Shown here in pieces: positions 27,735 to 37,630 of a stretch of 39,273 nt of DNA (position 1 is the stretch's first letter; each line of letters begins with the position of its first letter). Below the pieces are notes generated by a model. It saw only the letters and a list, made by a program, of their open reading frames with translations, had not been told where the DNA came from and did not search any database. A program made the position numbers and the translations under genes. Where the stretch lies: contig NZ_JAHLDL010000040.1 of the NCBI RefSeq assembly GCF_018861315.1, positions 1 through 39,273 of the forward strand, given 5' to 3'. Source of the stretch: Clostridium bowmanii. GTDB taxonomy: Bacteria; Bacillota; Clostridia; Clostridiales; Clostridiaceae.

Positions 27735-30491
27735 TCAACACTGTGCTTTATTTTTTTTACAAATACAGGAAAATACTTTATATTGAGTACTGCAAAAATC
27801 ATCTATATAGTTATCATATAAGTACAATTTTTCATCAAAGGAAGAAAACGTAACCTCATAGGCGCCATTTTTATTCCATTTTTCAATAGTCCAATCCTCT
27901 ACAATTCCTAGCAAACTTAATCTATATATAACCTTTTGCGTTAGAGGAAAAACATTTCCCCCATTAATTTCTTTACTATTAAAACTATTTAATACATCCC
28001 TACAGTAAATTGTCTTTACCTTATTCGGCTCTGCATATTTCTTAAATAGCTTATAAGTAAATTCTGCTTCAACATCTACACCTTTATTGTTTTGTATCCA
28101 CAAGAAGAAGTTTCTCATCACATCTCTTCCATCTTTATATCCACTTGTATCACTAATTTCCTTAATTTCTTCAATAGTGGTATTTATATCAAATAATTTA
28201 TCCATAGTGCTTTTATCTAATATTTCACTGATGTATAAAATATAACAAGTTGCATTCTTTTTATCTCTTCCCGCTCTTCCTGCTTCCTGATAAAGTGATT
28301 CTATTGAGCCCGGTATGCCATAATGAATGGTATATCTTATATTGCTTTTATCAATCCCCATACCAAAAGCCTTTGTTGCAATAAGTAAAGAATACTTGTT
28401 TTGTTTATAATCACTTTGCACCTTTTGCTTATAATTATTAAATTCTTCTTTTTCCATAACCATGGTTTTAGTTTTTTTACCATTTTTATAAGTAGTTTCT
28501 TCTGGTATTTCCCCTGAGTACCACTTAGCCACTTCAGGATATCTATGCCATAGCTTCTTATGTAGTCCATAACATCCCATAGGTCCATTTCTATTTACAG
28601 TAAATATAAGTCCACTTTTAGTTTTTACATCATCAACTTTAAATACAGAATTTTTATCGAATATGTCCATTAAGCTTTCTAATGATTTATATTTACTTTC
28701 ACTATTTTCCCCACTATCCCTATAAATCTTAAATTGCAGTTCAGGTCTAGTATATTCTAATATGGTTTTTACATTTTCACGTCCCGCTTTAAATTCCACT
28801 AAAATATCCTTTAATACATTAATCGATGCGGTGGCCGTAAGTCCTAAAAGGTTTGTACTAGGACAATATTTTTCAATAGTCTTACATAAATTAAGATAAG
28901 AGGTTCTAAAATCATGTCCCCACTCAGATAAACAATGTACTTCATCAATAACTGCGAGCGCTATGGTTTGTTCCTGGTTTAACGTAGTCAAGTATTCCCT
29001 AAATTCTTTTATCTGAAATCTTTCAGGAGAAATCCATATAAAAAGATACTTTCCCTTAGAAAAGGCCTTCCCTATTTCACTTTTTTTGCCCGCTTTTTGA
29101 TCACTACTTATAAAATTAGTTCTAGTTATAAATTTATTATCTAAGTTTTCCTTTTGATCATACATAAGTGATTTTATAGGCACAACCACAAAGCTTATAC
29201 AAGGTTGAAGTAAGGCTGCAAATTGATAACATAAGGATTTTCCACCGCCTGTAGGTAATAATCCTATAGTATCATTACCTCGCATAGTATTTGTTATTAT
29301 AGGTAACTGACCAGGTGAAAAATCATCATAACCGTATATATTCTTCAGCATAAATTTTAAAGCTGGTATATCACTATCCTCACCATCTTGGATTATATTG
29401 TACTTTACAGGATCTGTGGTGCTGACTTTAAAATGATCTACATCGTCTATATAGTCATTCCTCACAAATATTATATTCTTGTGAATTTCATTTTCATCTG
29501 TCCATCTTTTAAGAACACTAAAATCAATATGTACTATATCTTTACTATAATGAAACCCATCATAAGTACCCTTATTCACTATGTTTAACTTAGGCTTATT
29601 AAATTCTACTTTTGATAATTTACATAAGTTATCAAGCCATAAAAATAAATCTTCTACAGCATCCTCTGCAAAATCATCCACGTCTCTTTGTATAAGTTCA
29701 ATATTCCAACTTTTATCTTCTAAATTTAATATATTTGCTTCTAATAAACTCAAGATTGTTAATTGAAATCTAATAGTAGCTGTAGCTTTTAGTTTCACAC
29801 TCCAGTTTTTATTATCTTTATATTTAGATGGCATAATAAAATAATCTTCATAATGCTGCAGCTCTGCTGCATATTCATCACACCTTTTTCTTATTGAATC
29901 CATTTTGTAAGTAAAAGCCCCATTTTCTTTTTCTAATTCCATAGTATTTATCCTAATAGTTACAATGCCATTTTCAAGTAAGTATTCGTCTCTAGCCTCA
30001 TCATTCTTCTTAGTAGTTGATTCCCTATGACTGCCTCCGTCTATCTCAATAACAAGTCTCGCTTGTGGTAAATAAAAATCTACCTGCTCGTCTACAAATT
30101 CCTTTTTTTCAATACCAATAATTTCACTTATCAGAGCTTCCGGCAAAATAAGTTGCTGAATAAATGCATACTATGGTATGTATTTTGAAATTTGATTTTC
30201 TAAAAAATATTTAGCTGGAAAATAATTATTTTCATCGTCACCTTTAATTGTTTTTATCCAGTTAGGCTTTTCTCTGTCTATAAGATATATCTTTTCTTTA
30301 TCTTTATCTAAGCCAATTACTCCTAGCCTACTTTCTAGAAATTTAGAAATGTTAGTTGGTGTACCTCTTTGTATTAAATTTTTGATTATACAGATTATTG
30401 TATAATGCTTTTTATTTCTATTTTCTGTATTTATATTTTGTATAACAAAATTATTATTTGTATATGAATAATTGGCACTATACTTAAACAT
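27524..30491 (-). pseudogene. Nuclease-RecQ helicase fusion, broken by in-frame TAG and 3' frameshift
   Basis: A single helicase gene appears broken. The first piece starts at ATG 30491 (AAGGAG upstream) and runs 106 codons to a TAG at 30171-30173. The frame then continues without a shift as YAFIQQLILPEALISEI into an endonuclease-like domain (VDFYLPQARLVIEIDGGSH, DUF559/Vsr-like) and an 803-codon RecQ helicase. That shows LPTGGGKS, DEVHC, and YQEAGRAGRDKK. Near its end, in a run of five T (about 27793-27797), the frame shifts: the other frame continues as FAVLNIKYFPVFVKKIKHS to TAA at 27671-27673. A frame after that stop stays open to 27524. The helicase core could still be made from TTG 30146, but the intact fusion cannot. 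Confidence 0.75.
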
Positions 30492-30501
30492 TTGTGTTCT
30501 C

Positions 30502-30644
30502 CTTTTGGTGCCACCCACGTTGCATGTGGCAATTTTTTAATCATCACCGTCTTTGCTTTGTTGTGATTTTTACATTTTATTGTTTAAAACCTCATTAAAT
30601 ACATTCTACCACTTAAGTTTTGCTAAATTAGGGGAATACTGTCA
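30502..30644 (-). promoter_or_regulatory. Dispersed leader element, copy 1
   Basis: This is one of three copies in the window. Box B (30624-30644), TGACAGTATTCCCCTAATTT on the minus strand, is followed by an extended -10-like TGGTAGAAT (30603-30611). After about 90 bp comes box A (30502-30532), a small hairpin TTGCCAC ... GTGGGTGGCACC ending just before the ribosome binding site of the downstream gene. Copy 2 has the same order and spacing. Confidence 0.6.
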
Positions 30645-30705
30645 CATGAAAATAAAGTTGGCATTTAACTTTAAACTTATTTATACATCATAAAATTATT
30701 ACAAA

Positions 30706-30748
30706 TAAAAATGGCCAATCAATGTGATTTAACATCACTTTGATTGAC
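30706..30748 (-). terminator. Terminator of the GmrSD gene
   Basis: On the minus strand CAATCAAAGTGAT and ATCACATTGATTG (30716-30746) form a 13-bp stem with one mismatch, followed by CC, A and a T-run. It lies about 40 bp after the stop of the DUF262 gene. Confidence 0.75.
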
Positions 30749-30788
30749 TATTTAATAAATTTTATTTAATCCATAGCAGAATCAGTCC

Positions 30789-32870
30789 CTACTCAATTTG
30801 AAGCCTTAAAGACTGTTTAATGATTTCCATAACTGCATCAAGATCTGATGTAGGGCCAATTATAAGTTCTGCATTTCCATTACCTCCGTGACCAATATTG
30901 GTAACATCTTTACATAATCCTTTTGGATCATCCACACTATCAAAATCCATATTGACCCACATTTTTAAACGTCCTTTATAAATCTCAATATCGGTAAAAT
31001 TAGTCTCAACTTTATAAGCAATATAATATTTTTTATACTCTTTTCTTATTCCTACGTCTAAGCTTAATATCTTACGGTCTAACTTTTCATAAACTTCTTC
31101 TATTTCTGGCAACATTAGTTGATAATGATCTATAGATGAGTAAATTATATCAACTTTATCCTTCTGGGAGTATTCTTCTATATCTGCCAATGATACTTTT
31201 GGATATTCCCAGATAGTAACTGCTTGATTTCCTAGCACCTTTACACGGTCTAATATCTCTGTTTCATCCCATTTTAACAAATTACTTAAGACATTATTTA
31301 ATTTCAAATGGCTATCTTTAAATCCACCTTTTATATCTTGTTTTACTTTAAACGGGCTGTCACTTAACTCGCTATTGTATCCAGTTAGGGTTAAATTACC
31401 AAGTGTATGCAAATATTTCTTTTGAACTTCTTTCCAATTATCCCCCAACATATCTTGCCACTCTTTTTTCAGCTCTGGATTTTGAGGCATAATATGTTCT
31501 ACTGTATATCCATCCCTTGTTATATTTATTGGTTCTTTGTGGTTTTGATTTTCTAAAGCTTCCAATATATAATTTTTTATTCTTAAATTATATATTGATT
31601 TTATTATAAGCTTTTCCTTAAATTCCTCATCAGTAGGAAAAGCTCTATATGAATCTTTTACTGTATATTCAGCTAATACACTAGTTATATAATTCTCTTG
31701 TTTTATCTTACCGTAGAATGTAGCAAAGGTTTTATTAAGTGAATTGGTTGGTATTTCGCAAATCACACGCCTAACAATGTAACTAATGGTAACCTTAATA
31801 ACTGTAATAAAATCATCTTTTGAAATTTTATTAGTATCATAATCATGATATACACTCATTAAGAATGGATAACTTACATTCACGTCTAGCTCCCTAAGTT
31901 CTCCCCATAACCGACTAAGTTCTTTATCCGTATCTTTGGAAAAATACATTGAAATATAGTACTTAGAATAGGTGAATATGTCTATTAATAATTGCTCGTT
32001 GGGCACACCACTCTTATGGTATGTTTTAAAGGCTTCATAAACCTCACCTATTTTGCAAATTTTCCCGTTGTTATGAACAGTTAAAAAATCACGAATAAAT
32101 AGGTCAAAATAATCTGCATATCCCTGCTGTCCAAATCCCTGCTCCATTGGTCTCCAATATGTACTATATAGCATATCTTGCTCATGAGCTGGCTGCCCCA
32201 TAAGAATATAGTTTCTGATTAAATCTGCCTGAGACAAATCTTTTCCAGTAGAATTCATACTTTCAAATATAAGCTGAGGATTGTCTTGTGATTTGTCCAA
32301 AGCCACAGATACTAACATAAGTCTGTTAATACCCTCATATATAGTTTCTATTGTTTCATCACACCTTTGTATAATTTCTAAAAAACGATTAAAATTTTTT
32401 AATATTTGAACTGATGGATTAACGACATTTTTTTCAGTCCTATTGAGTATATGTATAAAAGTATCCTTATCTTGTTCAGTTAATATAAGCTTATATTTAT
32501 CCATACCAGTTTCATCACTATTAATCAAAAAGTAATTCTTTATTTTATTTGGATTAATTTTATCTTCAAGTTTATTATCTTCAATATATCTTGATAATGC
32601 ACACAAAAGTAGTGATAACGTAGTTAATCTTTGTTGCCCATCTATAAGGAGTAGCTGTTGTGGTCTACCAACTGGAGTTCCCATATCAATATATACCACT
32701 GATCCTATAAAATGTACTTGATCATGTTGCTTTAATGTAATTTCAATAATATCTTTCCATAGTTGATTGCATTGTTTAAAAGACCAACTATACGTACGTT
32801 GGTATATTGGTACTACAAATTGTATTGCTCCTTGCATTAGTTTTACTAAACTTGTTTCTCCTGCTTTCAT
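30789..32870 (-). CDS. GmrSD-like type IV restriction protein (DUF262 + DUF1524)
   Basis: A 693-residue single-chain protein. The N-terminal DUF262 domain shows PIYQRTYSW (21-29) and the nucleotide-binding motif DGQQRL (77-82). The middle carries DUF1524, an HNH-like nuclease with YTVEHIMPQNP (about 450-460) and LGNLTLTGYNSELSD. The C-terminal ~120 residues resemble DUF5655. Proteins of this design (GmrSD, BrxU) cut phage DNA carrying modified cytosines such as glucosylated hydroxymethylcytosine; target specificity here is unknown. It has its own promoter (32922-32950) and terminator, with TTGGAGG before ATG 32870. It looks intact. Confidence 0.9.
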   Translation of the reverse strand: MKAGETSLVKLMQGAIQFVVPIYQRTYSWSFKQCNQLWKDIIEITLKQHDQVHFIGSVVYIDMGTPVGRPQQLLLIDGQQRLTTLSLLLCALSRYIEDNKLEDKINPNKIKNYFLINSDETGMDKYKLILTEQDKDTFIHILNRTEKNVVNPSVQILKNFNRFLEIIQRCDETIETIYEGINRLMLVSVALDKSQDNPQLIFESMNSTGKDLSQADLIRNYILMGQPAHEQDMLYSTYWRPMEQGFGQQGYADYFDLFIRDFLTVHNNGKICKIGEVYEAFKTYHKSGVPNEQLLIDIFTYSKYYISMYFSKDTDKELSRLWGELRELDVNVSYPFLMSVYHDYDTNKISKDDFITVIKVTISYIVRRVICEIPTNSLNKTFATFYGKIKQENYITSVLAEYTVKDSYRAFPTDEEFKEKLIIKSIYNLRIKNYILEALENQNHKEPINITRDGYTVEHIMPQNPELKKEWQDMLGDNWKEVQKKYLHTLGNLTLTGYNSELSDSPFKVKQDIKGGFKDSHLKLNNVLSNLLKWDETEILDRVKVLGNQAVTIWEYPKVSLADIEEYSQKDKVDIIYSSIDHYQLMLPEIEEVYEKLDRKILSLDVGIRKEYKKYYIAYKVETNFTDIEIYKGRLKMWVNMDFDSVDDPKGLCKDVTNIGHGGNGNAELIIGPTSDLDAVMEIIKQSLRLQIE

Positions 32871-32921
32871 TGAAAAATACCTCCAAGTATAAGCCTATTT
32901 CTTGTCATTCAACACATTTCT

Positions 32922-32950
32922 ATTTTACCATTTTCATATGATGTATTCAA
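32922..32950 (-). promoter_or_regulatory. Promoter of the GmrSD gene
   Basis: On the minus strand TTGAAT (32945-32950), a 17-bp spacer and TAAAAT (32922-32927) preceded by TGG form a good extended -10 promoter. It is divergent from the promoter of the MazG-like gene. Confidence 0.75.
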
Positions 32951-32989
32951 CTATTTAACATGCTCCTTATATTCACCATAGTCTATAAT

Positions 32990-33018
32990 TTTAGCATTAT
33001 CACTTCCTATGTTATAAT
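32990..33018 (+). promoter_or_regulatory. Promoter of the MazG-like gene
   Basis: A consensus -10 TATAAT lies at 33013-33018, 31 bp before the start codon. The -35 region (32990-32995, tttagc) is weak at 17-bp spacing. Confidence 0.55.
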
Positions 33019-33049
33019 AACCTCATACAATCACCTAAGGAGGCCTTCC

Positions 33050-33361
33050 ATGAAAATCTACAACAAACTAGTACGAGATAAAATCCCTGAAATAATCAAA
33101 GCCACTGGCAAACCCTTTGATATTCACTCTGCTAAAAAAGAAGAATTACTACCCTTACTTGAAACCAAATTAAACGAAGAAGTATCAGAATATCTAGAAG
33201 ATAAAAACCTAGAAGAACTCGCTGATGTTATGGAAGTTTTATTTGGCCTTGCAAAAGTTCTTGGACATTCGGAGGAAGATTTAATTATCAAGAGAAATGA
33301 AAAAAAAGAAGCACGAGGCGGATTTGAAAAAGGCATAGTACTTGAAAAAGTTTATGAATAG
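33050..33361 (+). CDS. MazG-like nucleotide pyrophosphohydrolase family protein
   Basis: A 103-residue all-alpha protein of the phosphoribosyl-ATP pyrophosphohydrolase-like / MazG superfamily, which hydrolyses nucleoside triphosphates to monophosphate and pyrophosphate. The signature KLVRDKIPEII opens it. The metal-binding pattern follows: EEVSEYLEDKNLEELADVMEVL with E..E and the downstream E..D. The start ATG 33050 is chosen because AAGGAGG lies 6 bp upstream; a longer frame starting at 32960 has no ribosome binding site and lies in promoter DNA. The substrate is unknown. It is the only clear plus-strand gene in the window. Confidence 0.9.
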   Translation: MKIYNKLVRDKIPEIIKATGKPFDIHSAKKEELLPLLETKLNEEVSEYLEDKNLEELADVMEVLFGLAKVLGHSEEDLIIKRNEKKEARGGFEKGIVLEKVYE

Positions 33362-33364
33362 CCA

Positions 33365-33396
33365 AAACCTCCATAGAATTTTTTCTATGGAGGTTT
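33365..33396. terminator. Bidirectional terminator between convergent genes
   Basis: A perfect 14-bp inverted repeat, AAACCTCCATAGAA / TTCTATGGAGGTTT with a TTTT loop, with A and T tracts on the two sides. It sits between the MazG-like gene (+) and the PLD-helicase gene (-) and can serve both. Confidence 0.9.
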
Positions 33397-33408
33397 ATAT
33401 CATCATAT

Positions 33409-35907
33409 TTATTTTTCTAACTTCTCAAGTCTTTCTTTATAAAATTTTCTAGTTCTATAATCAATAATATCTTTGAAATTAGCTATAAATACAGGGTTTT
33501 CAACAAATTTACTTAAATTATCAGTTAAACAAAAATATGATTTATCTCTATAAAAAAAATCTTTTGCAGAGTTCAAGAATGCCTTTATTGGATTTTCTGC
33601 AATTCTTAGACAATCTTTTTTATTAAAGCTCTTATAGTCTTTAGTCGAAACATGCCTCAAAAGATCCACTGCATTAGAAGGTTTAGTATAAAACTCTTTA
33701 AAACTTTGAAAAATATTTTCTTCATCTACTTTTAATTTTATGTCGCCATGATTATAAAAAGCTAAGAGAAGTGGCATTTTATAAGTTTTACTCATTGAAG
33801 TTTTTTCAATATTATTTAAAAATTCATGAGCCACATTGTTTAAAAATAACTTTTCCTCTTCTGAAGTTTCATTTATTTTATTTAAAAATTCTAAATAATC
33901 ATTGAAAATATTTAATTCCCCTCTGAATCGTATTACATTATAAAGATCATCATCCATATAGGTATACATTTCAAGCCTACTGGGTCTAGTTTTCAAATCT
34001 TCTTTTATTCTATTAAAGTCCTCCACTACTAGATCAAATATATTCTTTTGCTGCTCTACCATCTTCTTGAATACATCAATTACCTTAAAATCAAAATCCA
34101 CTATACAATCATCAGGATAATCTTCTTCTTTAGGTAATTTGCCACCTTTAGCTTTATTTCCAATGTCTTTTAAATCCCCACTCAAAAAGAATGGAATTAA
34201 ATTAGCCTTTTTATAATTGCCTATAAAATCTAAAACATTTAAATATTTTTTCTCTTTGTATTTTCTTAATCCTCTACCAAGTTGTTGCAGAAAAATAGTT
34301 GGAGATTCTGTTGGTCTCAAAAGTAATATCATATCAATTTCAGGAATATCTAATCCTTCATTAAACATATCCACAGAAAATATAATGTTTAATTGTCCTT
34401 TTTTCAATTTATCTACAGCTTCGCGTCGTTGCATTGAATACTCAGTTTGTTCCCCGCTTATTACCGTACAGGACTTAATTCCATTTTCATTGAAATATTT
34501 GCTCATGTATTCTGCATGTCTCTTGCTAGCACAGAAGCCTAAGGCTCTCCTACTATTATATTTTTTATAATGTTTAAGGATTAAGTCTGAACGTTTATTG
34601 AGCATTAAAGCATTTTCTAATTCCGCCTCATCGTACTTACCATTTCTAAAAGATATTTTTGTATAATCTGTTTCATCAAAAACTCCATAGTATCTAAATG
34701 GAACAAGCCACCCCTTATCTATCGCTCCTTTTAATCTAACCTCATAAACAATATTGTAATCACAAAAGGCAAATACATCTTTATTATCCATTCTCTCAGG
34801 GGTTGCAGTAAGACCTAAAAGAAATTTCGGAGTGAAATATTCTAATACATTGCCGTAATTACCTGCAGCAGCATGATGGAATTCATCTATTATAATATAA
34901 TCAAATTCATCCCTTTTAAAATACTCATCGCACAGATATTGCTTTTGACCAATTGTTTGAACTGTAGCAAATACTATATCGCTACTGCTCTCTTTACTTT
35001 TACCACTAAAAAATCCAGTTGTGATATTAGGTTTAATATTTTTAAAAGATATTTCTGCTTGATTTAATATTTCTTCTCTATGGGCCACAAATAAAACCTT
35101 ATGAAATTCCATAGAATCAAAAGCAGCTAAATAGGTTTTTCCTATACCTGTTGCTGCAACAACTAATCCTTTATCTAAACCATCTTCTCTACATCTTTTC
35201 AGCTCATATAATGCCTCAATCTGTGCCCCTCTAGGTTCATACAGCGGAATTACTGTACCAAATTGTTCTATGTTATCTTCACCTTTTTCTAACTCTTTAA
35301 AAATTTTAGGTCTTTTCCATACCGCCGAATATCGTTTCATCTCATCATCATCAATAATTATAGAATGATTTAAAAATAAGTCTTCAAAAATATTTTTAAA
35401 ATGTGTAAAATCCTCTAAGTTCTTATTCCTATTTAATCTATAGTTCCACTCAATGCCAGTAGTTAATGCAGAATTCGACATATTAGAAGATCCTATAAAA
35501 ATATCTCCATCATCTTCATATTCAAATATATATGACTTAGGATGAAAAGACTTATTCTTAATATTATAAAACCTTAAATCTACCTTATCGCCTAATGCAT
35601 CCTTTACTAAGTATAAGGCTTGAGGTTGCGTAATATTAAGATAATTTCCTGTTAAAATTCTAATTCTAACACCCTTATCTGCCACTTGTTTTAAATCTTT
35701 AATAAGCAATTTCACTCCGGATTCCATTAAAAAACCTACTATAATATCTATGGTCTTTGCCCTTTTTAATGAAGCTGTTAACTTTGGAAGTAAATAATCA
35801 TCATCTCCCGTAGAACAATTTGAATCAAAATCTAGAGCTGCCTCTTTAAATACAATAGAATCACTTACGATTATCCCTTTATTAATTGTCTTAGCTTCTA
35901 TCATCAT
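33409..35907 (-). CDS. Phospholipase D-like nuclease / SF2 helicase fusion
   Basis: An 832-residue protein. The N-terminal PLD-like domain (about 35-185) has one HKD motif: H122-P-K124 in SFHPKSYIF and GSSNMSNSAL (139-148). The SF2 helicase follows with ATGIGKT (252-258), DEFHH (341-345), GLTATPER and QQLGRGLRKYKEKK. The C-terminal part is helical and not recognised. Such fusions occur in defence islands and resemble restriction-type translocases; no methyltransferase partner is present. ATG 35907 or 35904 follows GGTGGAG. The frame of the decayed ORF upstream ends inside its first codons, so the two were once translationally coupled. Confidence 0.88.
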   Translation of the reverse strand: MMIEAKTINKGIIVSDSIVFKEAALDFDSNCSTGDDDYLLPKLTASLKRAKTIDIIVGFLMESGVKLLIKDLKQVADKGVRIRILTGNYLNITQPQALYLVKDALGDKVDLRFYNIKNKSFHPKSYIFEYEDDGDIFIGSSNMSNSALTTGIEWNYRLNRNKNLEDFTHFKNIFEDLFLNHSIIIDDDEMKRYSAVWKRPKIFKELEKGEDNIEQFGTVIPLYEPRGAQIEALYELKRCREDGLDKGLVVAATGIGKTYLAAFDSMEFHKVLFVAHREEILNQAEISFKNIKPNITTGFFSGKSKESSSDIVFATVQTIGQKQYLCDEYFKRDEFDYIIIDEFHHAAAGNYGNVLEYFTPKFLLGLTATPERMDNKDVFAFCDYNIVYEVRLKGAIDKGWLVPFRYYGVFDETDYTKISFRNGKYDEAELENALMLNKRSDLILKHYKKYNSRRALGFCASKRHAEYMSKYFNENGIKSCTVISGEQTEYSMQRREAVDKLKKGQLNIIFSVDMFNEGLDIPEIDMILLLRPTESPTIFLQQLGRGLRKYKEKKYLNVLDFIGNYKKANLIPFFLSGDLKDIGNKAKGGKLPKEEDYPDDCIVDFDFKVIDVFKKMVEQQKNIFDLVVEDFNRIKEDLKTRPSRLEMYTYMDDDLYNVIRFRGELNIFNDYLEFLNKINETSEEEKLFLNNVAHEFLNNIEKTSMSKTYKMPLLLAFYNHGDIKLKVDEENIFQSFKEFYTKPSNAVDLLRHVSTKDYKSFNKKDCLRIAENPIKAFLNSAKDFFYRDKSYFCLTDNLSKFVENPVFIANFKDIIDYRTRKFYKERLEKLEK

Positions 35908-36264
35908 ACTCCACCAAACTCTCTTTTAAATTTTTAGCTCTATCTCTAGTATCATCCAAATTGTCTATGTTTGCAACGTGTCTTTTACCTATAATCCTAT
36001 AAACCACAATATAATAAATTAGAACTCCTCACTGGCATTGGCATAAAATGAACATTATTTATTTTTATAATTTCTTCAATATTAGTTATTTCTTTGTTCC
36101 CTAGATAAATCCAAAATTTATACGGTGCATCATAACCAGAAAGACTTTGGCGCACTTGCTCATTATAATAGTCCGTAATGATAAAGCTTGAAATTGCCAT
36201 TCTACCTTTTCCTATCCATATAGCATCTATATTTATACGTTCTTTCTGTTTATTTTCAATTAAA
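35891..36264 (-). pseudogene. Frameshifted hypothetical ORF upstream of the PLD-helicase
   Basis: A continuous frame reads INIDAIWIGKGRMAISSFII ... PMPVRSSNLLY and ends at a TAG near 35997. Shifting frame at about 36008-36020 restores an open frame (VVYRIIGKRHVANIDNL ... SLVEYDDRS) that ends by overlapping the helicase start by 17 bp. This junction is the normal operon style here, so the two pieces are likely one gene with a single-base indel. No start codon with a good ribosome binding site is seen, only ATG 36200. I do not recognise the family. Confidence 0.55.
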
Positions 36265-36276
36265 TAATTATTTATA

Positions 36277-36654
36277 TTAAGTTATAAATCCATATTCTTT
36301 AAGTCTCTGTCTACATATATCCCTTACTTCATCACTAAACAAGCTCTTATATACATCATTCAAAACTAAAGCTTCCACAGATAAATCTAGTCTCTTATAT
36401 TGCCATAGTTTCTCAAATCCTTCTGTTCCACCTTCTTTTGTTACTAATTTTTTTGCTGTATCTACTCCACCTTTGTCAGCTATCATCTGCATAAAGCGAG
36501 ATGCTCTATACCCACACTCCTTATCTGCTTTGAAATATATTTCCCTCATATCCATATAAAACTTTCTTTCTAAATCTTCATTTTTAAGCATTACTTGTTT
36601 AGTTTCAGGTATATCTTTAACATTAATCTTCTTTACATCATTGCTAGAATTCAT
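36277..36654 (-). CDS. Small helical hypothetical protein
   Basis: A 125-residue, probably helical soluble protein. It has a family-like C-terminal segment, GFEKLWQYKRLDLSVEALVL followed by a short DEVRDICRQRLKEYGF end, which I have seen in small proteins next to restriction or helicase genes but cannot name. ATG 36654 is preceded by GGGGGGATAAATAA. It is the second gene carrying the dispersed leader element (copy 2), which suggests shared regulation with the nuclease-RecQ gene. It is transcribed toward the PLD-helicase and may be the first gene of that operon. Confidence 0.7.
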   Translation of the reverse strand: MNSSNDVKKINVKDIPETKQVMLKNEDLERKFYMDMREIYFKADKECGYRASRFMQMIADKGGVDTAKKLVTKEGGTEGFEKLWQYKRLDLSVEALVLNDVYKSLFSDEVRDICRQRLKEYGFIT

Positions 36655-36681
36655 TTATTTATCCCCCCAATTTAAAACAAT

Positions 36682-36827
36682 CTTTTGGTGCCACCCACAT
36701 GACAAGTGACAAGTTCTTATTCTTAAACATATCCACCATCTTACAAGATTTTACATTAGATTTTTTTAGAAATTCTATTATTACCACTCTATCACAATAT
36801 CAATGATAAATTAGGGGAATACTGTCA
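36682..36827 (-). promoter_or_regulatory. Dispersed leader element, copy 2
   Basis: Box B (36807-36827) is identical over about 20 bp to copy 1. A TAGAGT sits at the position of the -10-like TAGAAT, and box A (36682-36713) has the hairpin TTGTCAC ... GTGGGTGGCACC. The box spacing is 94 bp against 92 in copy 1, while the sequence between is much less conserved. Confidence 0.6.
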
Positions 36828-36840
36828 TATTTCGAAATAT

Positions 36841-37357
36841 AATGATAATTGATACCTACTTATAAGGTGTGCTGCATTATTTATCTCTATGGAGCCTCAA
36901 CCATCATCATCTGAAAAATTAGTAAAAGTCTTTTACAACCTTTACAATCTTTCAAGCTGTATTTATAACTCTATTTACATATTACCATTCGCCAGGGAAA
37001 AAATTTGTCCTCTAAGATGTTTTAAATAAAAAAGATATCAAAATGCTTATTACATTTCGATACCTCTTACCTCTAACCTTATTGACCTTCTCACAGAACT
37101 ATCCATTTTGTTAAATTTAATTAGATTTTAGCATTCTTAACTAAGACTTAACTCCATAAAAGCCAGTGATTTCAGTATAGTAATAGATAGTGCAGTTAAT
37201 TGTTTAATTAAAATCTTGTTAAATTTAACAACATTATAATTAAATTTAAATAGATTATAACAAGTCTATGTTATTATTTAATTCACAATCTCCAGCAGTC
37301 TTCTACATTTATTTAAGTCAATGTTTTAAATCATAATATTAGAATCATGATACAAAA
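36841..37357. other. AT-rich intergenic stretch without a gene
   Basis: No supported reading frame on either strand. It contains the minus-strand hairpin at 37033-37064, a perfect palindrome gtaaaag-t-cttttac near 36927, and a 9-bp inverted repeat atgatacaa / ttgtatcat with a 5-nt loop (37347-37369) at the end of the neighbouring remnant. Low complexity at 37180-37330. Confidence 0.5.
37024..37064 (-). terminator. Terminator-like hairpin
   Basis: On the minus strand AGGTATCGAAATG and CATTTTGATATCT form a 13-bp stem with G-T pairs, followed by a run of six T. It resembles the hairpin at 38827-38868, and both lie upstream of a leader element copy. Confidence 0.65.
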
Positions 37358-37630
37358 TCATTGTATCATACCCCCATTATTCTTAGATACTATGACCATA
37401 TCATCTACAGCATCATCAATGCTTAAATTCTTCTCTATTTCATAATTATCTAGCAAGAAATTAATAGCTTTATACTCATTAAGATAATTAAAAGCTTCTT
37501 TCACATTTATATTTAATCTATCTGCCAATTAATATTCCAAGTTTTACCTTTTCTTCTTCATCATTAATTTGTAGTGCCCATAATAAAAGTGGAGCCTTGT
37601 ATTCAGCTAAATCAAACCTATTTAAAAATT
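37358..37630 (-). pseudogene. Frameshifted DUF3791-like small protein remnant
   Basis: Two open frames join across a shift at about 37527-37535: NRFDLAEYKAPLLLWALQ ... KVKLGILI, then LADRLNINVKEAFNYLNEY ... LSIDDAVDDMVIVSKNNGG, ending at TGA 37358-37360. The second piece resembles small DUF3791-like proteins of clostridial toxin-antitoxin-like clusters, from memory only. The first piece may belong to the same or a different gene. Overlaps the end of the 67-residue ORF. Confidence 0.5.

Noticed and set aside
30506-30524. Sigma-54 promoter (TGCCAC-N5-TTGCA) on the plus strand in leader copy 1
   Set aside because: The -12 part is not conserved in copies 2 and 3, and no plus-strand gene follows.
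30502-30532. T-box riboswitch reading of GGGTGGCACC
   Set aside because: The short match to the T-box tRNA-binding bulge is not followed by a matching terminator/antiterminator pair, and no specifier stem or amino-acid gene is present.
32960-33049. Longer N-terminus of the MazG-like protein
   Set aside because: The extension covers promoter and ribosome binding site DNA and has no family-like residues; the ATG at 33050 has AAGGAGG.
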